A stretch of 64,000 bases of DNA from Kondoa malvinella. Taxonomy: Eukaryota; Basidiomycota; Agaricostilbomycetes; Agaricostilbales; Kondoaceae. Positions 22,135 through 33,574 of this stretch are shown here, in pieces. Within the stretch, counting starts at the first letter, position 1, and each line of letters opens with the position of its first letter. The translations under genes and the position numbers were made by a program. The stretch lies in NCBI GenBank assembly GCA_039545315.1, contig BCIM01000008.1:558001-622000 (forward strand), written 5' to 3'. The notes under the pieces were generated by a model. The model was not told the origin of the DNA and ran no database searches. It saw only the letters and a list, made by a program, of their open reading frames with translations.

Positions 22135-23826
22135 TTAGACGATTCTGATGCTGTGCGGAATGTGTTTGCGCTGCTTCTCTTTGGCGGTCAGAGGACTTGC
22201 GTTAGGGTCGACATAGAGGATCTTCCGGAATTCAGCTTGGCACTATCTCGTCAACGACAAGACTCACCTGATACTGATCGTTCTTGCTCAACTCCTTCAA
22301 GCTCCAACGATAGGGTTTCAGCATGTCCGCGTGATCTTTCAGGTCCAGATCGTCACTTTTCGCCAGATGAGTCAAGCTTCGTAACCACGCAGTGACTGAT
22401 AATCTGCCAGAGTCGCTCTTGATCGAGGAAGAAGAAGAGGTCGAGCCAGACGCAGCCTGATTCGACCGCTGACGCTTGAAAGCGGGTCGATCTGGATTAT
22501 CTTGTGCTGCATAGTCTACTGCTGCCTTTCTTACTTTGCTCTTATCAGGTCTATAGCTTCCGATCAGCCATGTTCGTGCTAGACAGGCGTTGGGCGCACC
22601 TGCTTGGATCGAAAACCAGCAACGAAGCGTCTCTTCCCTTGCTAGCCAGCTCGATGCCCACAATCACCTTCGAATGTCCCTGATACTGAAGGAAGAGCGG
22701 CTGTTTCTCAGTCTGCTTGACACTCTGCCCACCCGTCACCATGATCTTTTCAAACGCATCCCTTTGCCTCTTCTTGCCCGAATTTTCACCTTCCTCAGGA
22801 TCCAATGCATCCGCCTCAAAGTAATTCTTGACCCAGCGAATTAAAGCCGTGTGTGTTTCTTTCGGTCCAGTTGCTCGAGGGAAATCAAACATTTTGACTT
22901 TGACACCAAGAAAAGTAAAGACGGCAAAGATTTCGGTTGTGCCAATCCATTTGCGGGAACCGACGAGCTTCTTGTTGAAGTGCTCTGCGCCGTCTGGATC
23001 ATAACCTTGTGTCCAGGCCTTTTCGATGATTTCTTGAAATTGACAAATAGTCGGAATAGGCGGCAGAGGCGGACCAGCAAGCGTTTGGCCAGCAGACGGA
23101 TCAGAGAAGAGAGGCTGATAGTTTGATAAATGTCGCATAGCGGAAAAGAGCATTTGAAAAGACTGTTCATCTATGTGAGCCAGTCTCAATTGGGCCGAAC
23201 AGTCAGCTTACTAGATAGCCGCAACTAAAGCCCCATCCGTACTCGCCAAATTTGACACTGGTATGCAAAGTCCACGCAGAACATAGAACAGCAGAAGCTC
23301 CATGATGGGTTGATGACGAGTTGGATTTCTCGAGCAGTGCAGAGATGATGGGAAACAAGCCAGCAACTCCTTGTACTGGTGCTTTGCCTTTCGTGCCGTT
23401 CTCGGTCGTGTATAGATCGAAACCAATGTCCATCTCGCCCTCGTCTAGACCAGAGTCCGCCCATTGCTGATTTTCGCCTTCACGCGCCTGGATTAAACAG
23501 CGTTCGACGTGCAAGAACAGGTTCTCTGATTCTTTGAATACTTTGCGGCAAATTGGACAGCTGTTGCCTGGCTCTGTCTGGGATTTGGCAAACGGCGTCT
23601 CTTGGGATTCGTTGAGCATCAAGCAAGCCAGGATGTGCGACTCGCGTTCATGTTGAGGGAGACTGAGATCTCGCCAAGTAGCAAAGCAAGAAGGGCAAGT
23701 GTCGTTGGAATCAGAGAGTTTTGAAGATGACGAGCGAGCGGGAGTGTCGTCCAAACAGTGGTTAACGTGAAACTCGAAAGCTGGTTGATCTCCCTGAAAG
23801 GCTTGGCTACAGATGGGGCAGAGCAT
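22135..23826 (-). CDS. Zinc-finger C78-family ubiquitin/UFM1-type peptidase (ZUFSP/Mug105-like)
   Basis: Cysteine protease of peptidase family C78; ZUFSP/ZUP1 members cleave K63-linked ubiquitin chains. The N-terminus has C2H2-like fingers: MLCPICSQAFQG...FHVNHC, DTCPSCFATW and SCPICRKVFKESENLFLHVERC. The catalytic Cys is in EYGWGFSCGYL, joined by an intron (~23170-23210) to SFQMLFSAMRHLSNYQPLF. The His and Asp motifs follow in QYQGHSKVIVGIE and LLVFDPS. The tail after the last intron reads ILYVDPNASPLTAKEKQRKH and ends IRIV at 22135. A low-complexity Ser-rich stretch separates DPS from LKPYRWSLKELSKNDQYQ. At the active site the usual CGYRN is CGYLS here. The last intron uses an AAG acceptor at 22222. 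Confidence 0.85.
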
Positions 23827-24139
23827 CTCTCGCGAGGGCTGTCAATTCGGGCCTTGAGACTCTCACTGACTGTTCATGACGCGGCGGTTCTGGGCAAACC
23901 CGAAATAGACAATCTCGTTATGCTACCGACCTAATGGACGATAGCGAAAGAGCAATGCACGTATGTTCTGCCATTGCAAATAGACGATCCAGCGTCCAAA
24001 GCACAAATATCCAGGTCTCTTCACTCCCCTCAGATACCGCTGATCTTGCAAAAGGCATTCTCTACGCCAGAAGAGATCTTGGATGGTTCATCGCCGCTGT
24101 CGTTACCCTGTCATAGAAGTCAGATATGAATAAAAAGAG
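23827..24139. other. Gap between peptidase start and pectate lyase stop
   Basis: 313 bp with no convincing gene on either strand. It should hold the peptidase promoter and the pectate lyase 3' UTR. Confidence 0.5.
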
Positions 24140-25448
24140 CTAGCGTGAACTCGCCTTGTAAGTGACGCAAGTCTCTTTGACGCTTGAGATATCAATGTTG
24201 TTGAGAGTGCAAACGTCGCCGTAGTTCGAGTTGCTGTAGTCGGGTTGAGATAGATGAAATAGAGGGCTGCTAAAAGACTTACATTCCGCAAATGGACTTT
24301 CCGCCAGATACAATGCTGTTCTTGATCTCGACCTCACGCTTGGACATGCTGCGTAAGCAGTCAGCAGTGAGCGACGGCTTCAGAGATGACGCTCACGAAG
24401 AGCAATTGCCGCAAGATCTGTAAAGCTTGCCGAAGTCCTGAGCGCAGAAGCCATCAATGACAATTTTGCCTCCGCCCTGTACCAACATCAGCACAGAAAG
24501 GGATAGGCAAGAAGTTGCAAACGTTGTGTTGGATGATCTTGTCATCTGCATTTTTCGCTCCTCCTCCAGTGATCGTCTGATGCAGTACTTAGTATACCGA
24601 ATTGACAGGGATGCGAGACATACAGTGACATCGCCAGCTGCTTGCTTCTTTACAGTGAAGGCGTCTTCACAGACCTATGTAAGCCTATCAGTGGCAGATT
24701 GACTCGCACTCAATACACGAGACTTACGTCCTCCCACCTACACAGACCAAGTCAGCAATGAATGACAGCCAAATGACGGCAAGCTTACCAGACCGAGTTG
24801 AGCTTACATCCACCCTCGAGACAGTGAATACTGCAGAGCTCGTTAGTATCATCAATCTAGAAGATTGGGTTGCTTACCCTTCAGCTTGGTTGGCGCCGAT
24901 GATGACGTTGGAGATGGAAGCACCCTTTTCCAAGACAAAGACTGCGTCAGATGATCCTCCTTCACTCTGTCCGCTGCAGGCGCCAGATCCTCTGTCGTAT
25001 CGAACGTAGCCCTATGGAAGATCAGAAAACGCCGGAAGATTAAAGACGGAGACTTACACCGTCAAAGTGTTGACCGGCCTTGACGGTAATAGGAGCAGAA
25101 AGAGGGCTAGTCTTGGGCGCAGTAGGGAAGGTGCAAGAAGCTGGTCCATTTGAGCCAGAGCCTGAGGCCGGTGAAGCGACTGGTGCGGAGGTTTTGGTGG
25201 AAGAAGTCTTCGTGGACGAGCTCTTGGTAGAAGAAGACTTGGTCGAAGTAGGGACAGCGGTATTCTGCACAGCAGAGGTCTTGCCGGCCTCAGCGAGGGA
25301 TCTGCTCAACTTCTTGTAGTAGCTACAGTACCAGAGTCAGAAATGCAAAGGATGTTAGGAGAGAGACTGACCCGGCGCCGTGGTGCTCTTCCGCGGATAC
25401 CAGACCGACGATAAGAGCGCTCAAGACAAGTGAAATGGAGATCCTCAT
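24140..25448 (-). CDS. Secreted pectate lyase, polysaccharide lyase family 3
   Basis: Extracellular calcium-dependent lyase that cleaves polygalacturonate in plant cell walls. ATG at 25448 opens a signal peptide ([19 protein letters not shown]). A linker of repeated S-T-K units ([16 protein letters not shown]) follows, then the PL3 domain: [119 protein letters not shown] and [20 protein letters not shown]. The stop is at 24140. The conserved WWEDVCEDA and [10 protein letters not shown] blocks carry the family calcium-binding and catalytic residues. About eight introns. A Ser/Thr-rich linker without an obvious binding module is unusual for this small family and is probably O-glycosylated (inference). 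It fits a plant-associated lifestyle. Confidence 0.92.
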
Positions 25449-26046
25449 GTTTTGTGTATGAACCTCGTCAACGAGATGTGAATGAAGTGAAAGAGAAAGG
25501 TAAAGATGGAGTGAGAGACAGAGAGAGGCAAGATAGTGACATGTATAGTGCCCCAATATGAAACAGCACAACAGATTGATAGAAGGAGAAGCCGTGCGAG
25601 ACCGCCTATCCCGCGATAGATGAAGCTGGATGACTCCCGTGATAAGATGGACGCTTCTAGCAGACGTCTTCAATACAGTACCTCGGGTGCGCAGGTACAG
25701 GGCAAGCAGAAGATAGAAGGAGGAAAGCAAAGACTTCAAAATACTTCAAGTCGAGTTGAAAGCGTTCAACAAGTCTCAAAGTCGCACGCAGACACGAAGG
25801 ATAAGAGAGGCGGCGAAGTGCACGCCTTCAAGCGCACAATGATGTGCTACATTCCATTCCGCAGTCTGGCGGCAGCCGCGATGAGCAAGTCTCAAGTCAA
25901 GTCCACACGGATTCAAGTTGCTTTGCCCGCCGAGCGAATACAGCAGAGGTTGCGGATGCAAGAGCAGTCGGAGATTAGCAGGAAGAATAGAACCGGACGG
26001 TCGCGGGATACCAACAAAACGACATTGCACAGAACCACCTTTCAGT
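25449..26046. other. Pectate lyase upstream region
   Basis: 598 bp between two minus-strand genes, so it is the promoter of the pectate lyase and the 3' flank of the SWI3-like gene. Overlapping open frames (for example 25620-26117 plus) extend into the SWI3-like gene and show no domain. I see no repeat or RNA gene. Confidence 0.5.
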
Positions 26047-27813
26047 CTACATCTGCCCATACGACCCGTTCACACTCTGCTGATACATGCCCTGCGCCAT
26101 CCCCTGCTGTGAAGTAATCTGACTGGGCTGACCATCCATCCCTTGACTTTGCTGAGCCATTTGACCAAAAGTCGTAGGGATATCTACATTCATGCCGCTC
26201 GCTTGCTGCGCTGCTACTTCTTTCACTTTCGCCATTTGATCAGCGAGCTCGACGCGTTCTTGCAGTAATTGAGTCTTAAGCGTATCGACAGACCGACGTT
26301 CTGCTTCGAGTAAGGATTCGAGCTTTTCGTATTGAGCCATCTTGAGTTCGAGCTTTTTGACCTGCGCATCGACGACTTGACGAGTGAGAGAATGCAGCTC
26401 CTTGTCCTCTTCAGATGCCAATAGTGACGCCTTGTTCGCCGCTGCGCCCAAAGCTACATTTGCGCTCTTGACTGCTCCGTTCACTCCATCCGCAACTCCC
26501 TTGGCCACTTTCGAATCCACCAAACCACCCAAGAAAGCAACGACGCTCATCACTGGATTATCCGCTTGACTTAACGGCACTTTCCCTCCCAGATCGCTAC
26601 CGACCATCTCCAAATACGGATCTTCAATAGGCAGTTCCAAGAATTGCTTGATGCACTGATCTTTGCTCCTCGTCGCGACATGCTCTGCGACTTTTTCCCA
26701 ATCAGAATCAAACATTTCCACTCCTTCCAGCAGCAACAACTTTTCCTCCTCACTCCATCCCTCGCTCGATAAATGCTGGTAGGGTCCTTCACCACGTTCA
26801 AACTTGATGAAATCGCCAGAAAACATGGTGTTAGGGAATCGACCTTCGTTATAGCATGGAGGACAGATTTGGAATTCTCGCTGTTTGAGGGAATGATAGC
26901 GTGAACCGGTACAGTCTGATCCACAGGTATCACAGGAGTAGTAGATTGGGTCCTGTTGCGTTGAAAGCTTGTCGACAAGTTCTTTCGCAGCTGGATTGGT
27001 TAATGCTCCCGGTTGAGAGGATTGATAGATGTTTCGATGCAGGGTTTGAGGTTTGCTGGACTCGCTGGTACCGTTTGTAACTGCTGCTTGTGTAGGTTTA
27101 CGGCCTGGATGAAGAGGTTGAAGACCGCGAGGGGAGTCGAGCAGAACGCGGAAATGACCAGTAAATGGCGGACCTAGTGCTGAGGGACGAGTGTCAATGT
27201 CGATCTCAATACATAGTACAGTCAGATCAAGCGATGCGAGTACATGGAAAGGGCTCACCTGGTAGTTGATAAGGCCCCATTGTTCCAAAAAGGCATGCAC
27301 CCGCATGATAGCACAAACGTCTCCAGCCAGATTTCTTCGACAAGCCGTCACAGTAAGGTACTCGGACGGGTTCAGACGATAGGTATTGATCATGAAATCA
27401 CGATAGTCTTTATAGATGGACGGTGTTTTGCTGCGGTTGCGCGAGTTAAAGAATTCTGGCAAAGACTTGCGTTCAATGTCGTTGAGCGATGCCATGTCGA
27501 ACCAAGCAGCATAAGAAGGGATAATGATAGGGTGCGTCTGAGCAATGAGGTAGTTTTTGGCTTGCGCATATTGCTTTGCAGCTCTTTCTTGTCTCGCAGC
27601 CGGGTCTTTGGCCAACACTGCAGCTTCCGTATCAGAGTCACTGTTACCAGCTTCAGACCCGTCTGGCATGTCTTCGTCTAAGACAGATGCTTCGCGAGTC
27701 TCGGTTGGCGCAACGCTGTCGTCTATTCGAGCTCGTTTATTGTTTTCCAATTCTGAAGTAGATTCCCTCTTGCGAGAAGGTCCAGCAGCAGCATTCGAGT
27801 CCATGTCAGACAT
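26047..27813 (-). CDS. SWI3/RSC8-type chromatin remodelling subunit (SWIRM-ZZ-SANT)
   Basis: Scaffold subunit of SWI/SNF or RSC nucleosome remodellers. The likely start is MSDMDSNAAAG at 27813. Domains in order: SWIRM (IPSYAAWFDMASLNDIERKS to AIMRVHAFLEQWGLINYQ, about residues 95-185), the conserved linker DIDTRPSALGPPFTGHFRV, a ZZ-like zinc finger (YYSCDTCGSDCTGSRYHS...ICPPCYNEGRFP), SANT (EGWSEEEKLLLLEGVEMFDS DWEKVAEHVATRSKDQC), a SWIRM-associated region (NPVMSVVAFLGGLVDSKVA) and a C-terminal coiled coil (about 100 residues), ending in a Gln/Met-rich tail. A 54-nt intron (27205-27258) is a multiple of three and stop-free, so it can be mistaken for coding; removing it restores INYQIDIDTRPS, which matches the family. 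Its acceptor is GAG. Confidence 0.95.
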   Translation of the reverse strand: MSDMDSNAAAGPSRKRESTSELENNKRARIDDSVAPTETREASVLDEDMPDGSEAGNSDSDTEAAVLAKDPAARQERAAKQYAQAKNYLIAQTHPIIIPSYAAWFDMASLNDIERKSLPEFFNSRNRSKTPSIYKDYRDFMINTYRLNPSEYLTVTACRRNLAGDVCAIMRVHAFLEQWGLINYQVSPFHVLASLDLTVLCIEIDIDTRPSALGPPFTGHFRVLLDSPRGLQPLHPGRKPTQAAVTNGTSESSKPQTLHRNIYQSSQPGALTNPAAKELVDKLSTQQDPIYYSCDTCGSDCTGSRYHSLKQREFQICPPCYNEGRFPNTMFSGDFIKFERGEGPYQHLSSEGWSEEEKLLLLEGVEMFDSDWEKVAEHVATRSKDQCIKQFLELPIEDPYLEMVGSDLGGKVPLSQADNPVMSVVAFLGGLVDSKVAKGVADGVNGAVKSANVALGAAANKASLLASEEDKELHSLTRQVVDAQVKKLELKMAQYEKLESLLEAERRSVDTLKTQLLQERVELADQMAKVKEVAAQQASGMNVDIPTTFGQMAQQSQGMDGQPSQITSQQGMAQGMYQQSVNGSYGQM

Positions 27814-28097
27814 GTTCGCAGCACACCGAGTCGGTTGATGCAGGACAACATAGCGCGAGGGTCGGCAGAAAACAGCCAAGTGTCGGTCAATCATCCTCAC
27901 AGGTATGTACTGCCATTGCTAAAGAGGCGGCCTGACTCATATTCATCGAGTACAGCAAGGAATACTTGGTGAATTCCCATCTTTCCCGTAATTTGGACAT
28001 TTCGCCTAATTCTGCCTTGTCTATCTTCTCCAGACCAGGTTCGTCCTCTGCCTACCGCTCTATACACTTGTTGATATGCTGGTGAATGATTATAGCA

Positions 28098-28543
28098 ATG
28101 GCCGGACATGCTCATGCAGGCCCAAGGGCACCAGGCAGCTTTAATCCTGCTATGCCTTCTTTCGGTGCGTTTGGCTAATGACTGGCTTCTTGTGAGAGCT
28201 ATCGATGAAACAGTGGGCGTACAGGTCACAGATGGACAGCCAAACTGTTAGGCGCTTCGATGTGGTTCTTCATCTTCTATCGGTAAGCACTCAAGCGGGT
28301 TTGCGCTGTTGATCGCTAAAAGCTTGTCGGTTTGCTTACAGAGCGAGGAAAGATGGCGGTATATTACTTGTTTGTTTTCTACATACTGCGCAATCTTTCG
28401 TTGACGTTTCTCTCGTCTTTGAAGGGCCAGCATCGTGAGTCTCTCTCAATTCTAGCACTGTACCTTTGCTGAGTCAACATTGATCCACAGCATGGGATCA
28501 CCACGACCATTCGGGCGCACATGGCGAGACGCATGGTCATTGA
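28098..28543 (+). CDS. Mitochondrial complex I accessory subunit, NDUFB2-type, five small exons
   Basis: Single-pass inner-membrane accessory subunit of NADH:ubiquinone oxidoreductase. It appears only after splicing four introns: MAGHAHAGPRAPGSFNPAMP and SF, then GHRWTAKLLGASMWFFIFYR, then ARKDGGILL, then GQH, then PWDHHDHSGAHGETHGH and TGA at 28541-28543. The total is about 73 residues. The layout (Gly/His-rich start, one TM segment with MWFFIFYR, the RxxxDG motif, HPWDHHDH and a His-rich end) matches the plant and fungal NDUFB2 family (ESSS/AGGG type). One intron (28373-28424) ends in AAG. The ATG lies 285 bp from the divergent SWI3-like start. The longer minus-strand frames at 28248-28696 are shadows. 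Confidence 0.82.
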
Positions 28544-28732
28544 GCTTAGCACTTTGTCAGCAAGGTGTAGGATCGATTGTATATGCAATAAGGTAGACTT
28601 GGCAGTGACTTTCTGTTCTCCTCCGGGCTGTTTGTTGGTGTCTTCCTCTTCCCAAATCAAGACACAATACAATACATCTATCCTTGCTATGCACAAATCC
28701 AGTTAATATTAGGCTGTAACCCCACACCCATA

Positions 28733-29856
28733 TCAGTGAACCGCAACTTCTATCCCTGAAGCCCCATCATGCCCAGTATCGGAAAGCCTGCTGGCATAGA
28801 GAGGCAGAGTCTGTGCTCCAGACACATAATCTGGCACTACCCTATGATCACCGGCATGACTCGCTCGTTGGTCAAAATGCCTTTCCGCCCATGGATCTCT
28901 CGGCCTGGTAGTTTCGAGCCAGAGAAAAGCGTCTCTTTGCGCGGGTTCTAATTGTTCGTGAAGTGGTGCTGGACCGCCATGCGTTGAAGAGGTTTTGAGG
29001 TTTGGGTAATCCCGTCGGAGCTGGTTCGTGGCTTCTAGACCTTGTTCAGTTCCAGCTGTATTGTCCCTGATCAATAATTGTGTTGCATGGTGTTGATACT
29101 TCAAGGGAGCTGCACTGACGCGGAATAAGACCTATCCTCGATCCTCCTCTCGATATCTCATGCCCTAATACCTTGATGGCACGTTCACCGTAGTGTAAGA
29201 CCTCTTCAAGATTCCTGTAGCTTGATGTCAGCTCATCGGAATACACAATTTGTCCTCTTGCAACTCACATAATTCTCAGATATAAGCAGAGGTTCTTGAG
29301 CTTGAGCAATACACGACTCATGGCGAGATCTGCAGGCTGCGAGCTGTTCCTCAGATATTTCCTGTAGGAAGATTTAGCACTCCCATCAACCTGAAGGCTA
29401 AAGCAGTGAAGAGCCGAGTCACTTACGAAATGATGTAGCATGACAGAACCTCTTCTATCGCTCGTTCATCGGATCCACAAGAGGCCAACAAGCGACTGGT
29501 ATACTGAGACACTGGTCACAAACAGGTCTCCATTGGCTGCAAGCGAGCATACCACTTGATTCAGCACTGTGACCTCCCATGTCAGCAATTCTGCAAGAAT
29601 GGAGGCGCACGATTGACTGACTCGATAGACAGTTGTGGGACTATTCTCCCCTTCGTGATGCGAAATGTTCGACCGACAGCGCTTCGACAAGTGTCTTCCG
29701 ATAAGAATTTATCCGAAAGCCTTGAATCGTTTGTGTCTTGTGTCGCTCCCGCAAAGCTCGAGCTAGAACTTGTGACAGTTTCCTTGGTTGTCGTCGGAGG
29801 GAGAAGTGTTTTCGATCTCTACCAGTTCGCTCTGGCTTCGTCCTGCTTGGTGCCAT
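28733..29856 (-). CDS. Hypothetical protein, multi-exon, family not recognised
   Basis: Coding character is inferred from a series of open segments linked by good GT-AG junctions on the minus strand. A possible start is the ATG at 29856 (MAPSRTKPERTG). Supported internal segments are TSRLLASCGSDERAIEEVLS plus CYIIS, KYLRNSSQPADLAMSRVLLK and LKNLCLYLRI, SYRNLEEVLHYGERAIKVLG plus HEISRGGSRIG, and a final exon YQHHATQLLIRDNTAGTEQG to GASGIEVAVH with the stop at 28733. The C-terminal exon has Asp/Arg-rich sequence and no zinc finger, TM or catalytic motif. Exon 1 is uncertain: two frames overlap at 29641-29690. It lies convergent to the NDUFB2-type gene. No function can be assigned. Confidence 0.5.
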
Positions 29857-30344
29857 GCTACGCTTTTATATTCTCATTTTACTATCTTCCTCGTTCATCC
29901 TCGTTCAAGTGAATTAGAAGTCTTTCTCTCTCTCTCGACTCTCTGCCTGGGTTACATCGTTTGTTCGCGTTGCGCCATCCTAGTCAACCAGACTTCTCTG
30001 TGCTGGCTATCTTCGTGAAGCATGCAGACCTCTAGTCAACACTTTGTTGCATAGCTTGCTCATCCAGCTCGTATTCAGTAAGTCATGCCTTCGGTCGACA
30101 CCAGCCCAACTCGGCTAGAAACTCACCTCGTTCTGACAGCGCGGTATGCTTGCAGCTCTGCTGTAGTCCCGTGGTAACCAGAGGTATCCAGATCTGCTCA
30201 GCACTCAGCCCGACTCCCGCGGGCCAATTTTGGGAGTGCACCTGAATTAGCGGCTAGCACGGATAAACATCAGTCAGCAAGCGTCACTTTATTGTCAATC
30301 TTCTTCTCCTTCTGCAACGATCAAGCACTATCACTACAATCAAT
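29857..30344. other. Divergent promoter region
   Basis: 488 bp between the hypothetical gene and the alkenal reductase. It has pyrimidine-rich stretches (29921-29950 and 30290-30320) typical of fungal core promoters. Nothing else was recognised. Confidence 0.5.
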
Positions 30345-31630
<1,286 letters not shown>

Positions 31631-31660
31631 CTGCAAGGTAGCAAAAAGGATGAAAAGAAA

Positions 31661-33220
31661 AGTCACTTGTAAAGACCCTTGATCATGCAATTTGCGTTAC
31701 ATCCCCAAATCAAATACGACCTATATACGTTTACAATGCACCATAATGCATACGATACATCCCTAGTCAGTCCTACCCGGTTGTTCGCCGGCAAATCGCG
31801 TCGCCAAAGCATCTAGAACACACTGGAAGTCAGCCTGAATGAAAGGATGAGGAGCAAACGAGGAGAGTGGTGGGTTTCAATGTAAAGCAGAAGGCAGGTT
31901 TGAGCTGGATCGAGCCCGTTCAATCAAATCTTTTCTGTTGTAGACCATCCGAGCACTATCGAGGTAATCGCGCACTGTTACTCAAACATACATTCGACCT
32001 CGCCATCCGAAAGCCCGGCGTTTGCACGATCAGAGGGAATGAGGCCCTCTGAACCGCTCAGCCCTGACTGCCCAATATGTCCTGTCCTTTCCCTCTCGGC
32101 GACAAGAGGTAGTCGGACAGAGTCTATTGTTTACGCAATGCTTATCCGACAATGTATGCTTGCAGGCGTCGATTACAGTACCAGACGGTCGCAACCAGGT
32201 ATGCAGGAGCCAGGTGGTTTGGTTGCCTCCACGCCGCATAGTCCGGTTGTAACAGTAGAAGATATGACGGTTGGAGCGATTGCAGAGAGTATTCAGGATA
32301 GGAGAGCTGATACAAGAGCTGAGCAAGAGCTGAGCAAGGAAAGGAGTGTCGGAAGTCCGAGTCATGACTACTTTCTTTCGAAGAACGAAGGAAGAAGTCG
32401 ATGGTCAGGATGAAGAAGAGAAGCAATTGATGAGCGCCTTTTTATGCCCTCAGTGGCTGAACAACAAGAGTATCTTGACTGCCTAGAAGGCTTGACATTC
32501 CAGGGCGTGCCTCGATGGCACAGAAATGCGCAGAGATCAGACCACGGTCACAGGGCCCTGGGCACAATGTTTGGAGGGGAACAGCACACATAGCGCTTGG
32601 GTCAAGCAGACTTAGATTATCTTGCCTCGAGTATATCGCGATACGCATTAGAGCGACTTGGGAGACTTCGCGAGGAACGCGTTGGGCGCCCGCTTCCATT
32701 CAAATGCCAGATGCGGCTTCAGTTGCACACGCTAGGTATTGCAAGCCATTGGCGTAACGCCTTGCCCAAGTCGAAGCTTCAAAAGTTTGGACACGCGTCA
32801 TTTTGCTCCACGCCAGCCTGGCAGCCAGATTTACTGTTGCAGTACAGCTCTGCCATTACTTGCAGCGTTCTGGCTCTACTCGTCATGACTTGTTCACGGT
32901 CTGAGTCAAGCGCGAACTCTTTGCTTCTGAGCTTCTCGCTGATAAGTCTCCGATTCTCAGCTCCGTTGCACTTCCTCCTGCCTTTTCACTCGTAGTTTAT
33001 TAGACTTTGACTCGAATGCATGAGGTTGCACAGTCTGGATTGTGTCCAATCATGCGAATCTGTGCCGAGCTGAGCTGGACAGCCGCTTGTTGTGAACCTT
33101 ACAAGGCAAACTCGCATCTGTTTCCTTGTTCTATCTCGGACTTACTGGTCGGATTCAGTCAGAGCTCTTTTGCCGTGTCTCCCTCGCAGGCTATTGCGTG
33201 CGCCACTCTCATGCGTCTAG
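31661..33220. repeat. Segmental duplication, copy A (direct repeat of 37060-38690)
   Basis: Similarity to copy B begins about 30 bp after the reductase stop and runs collinearly, same orientation, to about 33220. In the core (about 31995-32860) I count roughly seven mismatches and no indels against copy B; outside it, identity by eye falls to about 75-85 percent with indels. The core has an open frame on each strand (plus 32039-32413, minus 32030-32365) with no recognisable domain. With so few differences between copies, coding cannot be tested. At 33175 copy A has GTG where copy B has the ATG that starts the gene at 38645. No LTRs, terminal inverted repeats or transposase were seen. Confidence 0.85.
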
Positions 33221-33574
33221 CGATGTCGACTGTAGCCATATCATTCTAGGTGAGCAGCCGCTTCTCCCATTACACGCCAGGCGAATCGGCTGGCTCGATT
33301 GTATGTAGCAGAGAGCTGACGCTTGACCTTGGCTTGCTTCGAGTGAGCAGCGGCTGTGAGTACCAGTAGTCTCTCCAGAGTACTAATATAATAAGCCCGA
33401 TACATTGGTAACTTGCTTAACGAAACGACAGGCTAACGGAAAGTCCATGAGATGAGTGAAAATGTGGGCCACAGTATATGACAATTGATAGAATATGGAT
33501 CTTGTGAATACTTTGATGCCAGCATCGCAGCTTTTGACCGTGTTCTATGTGTTGGTTGAAGCGAGCACCGGTGA
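33221..33574. other. Gap downstream of duplication copy A
   Basis: 354 bp between the end of the duplicated segment and the stop of the minus-strand membrane-protein gene. Nothing was recognised. Confidence 0.4.

Noticed and set aside
28248..28696. Two minus-strand open frames of 61 and 105 codons
   Set aside because: They are shadows of the spliced plus-strand NDUFB2-type gene, which matches a known family along its length.
29641..29690. Apparent frameshift in the hypothetical gene at 28733-29856
   Set aside because: Two overlapping frames meet here, but an unrecognised intron is more likely than a broken gene; it cannot be settled by reading alone.
32039..32413. 124-codon plus frame conserved in both duplication copies (also 37440-37814)
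   Set aside because: Both strands are open and the copies are identical here except for the N, so conservation says nothing about coding. No domain was recognised.
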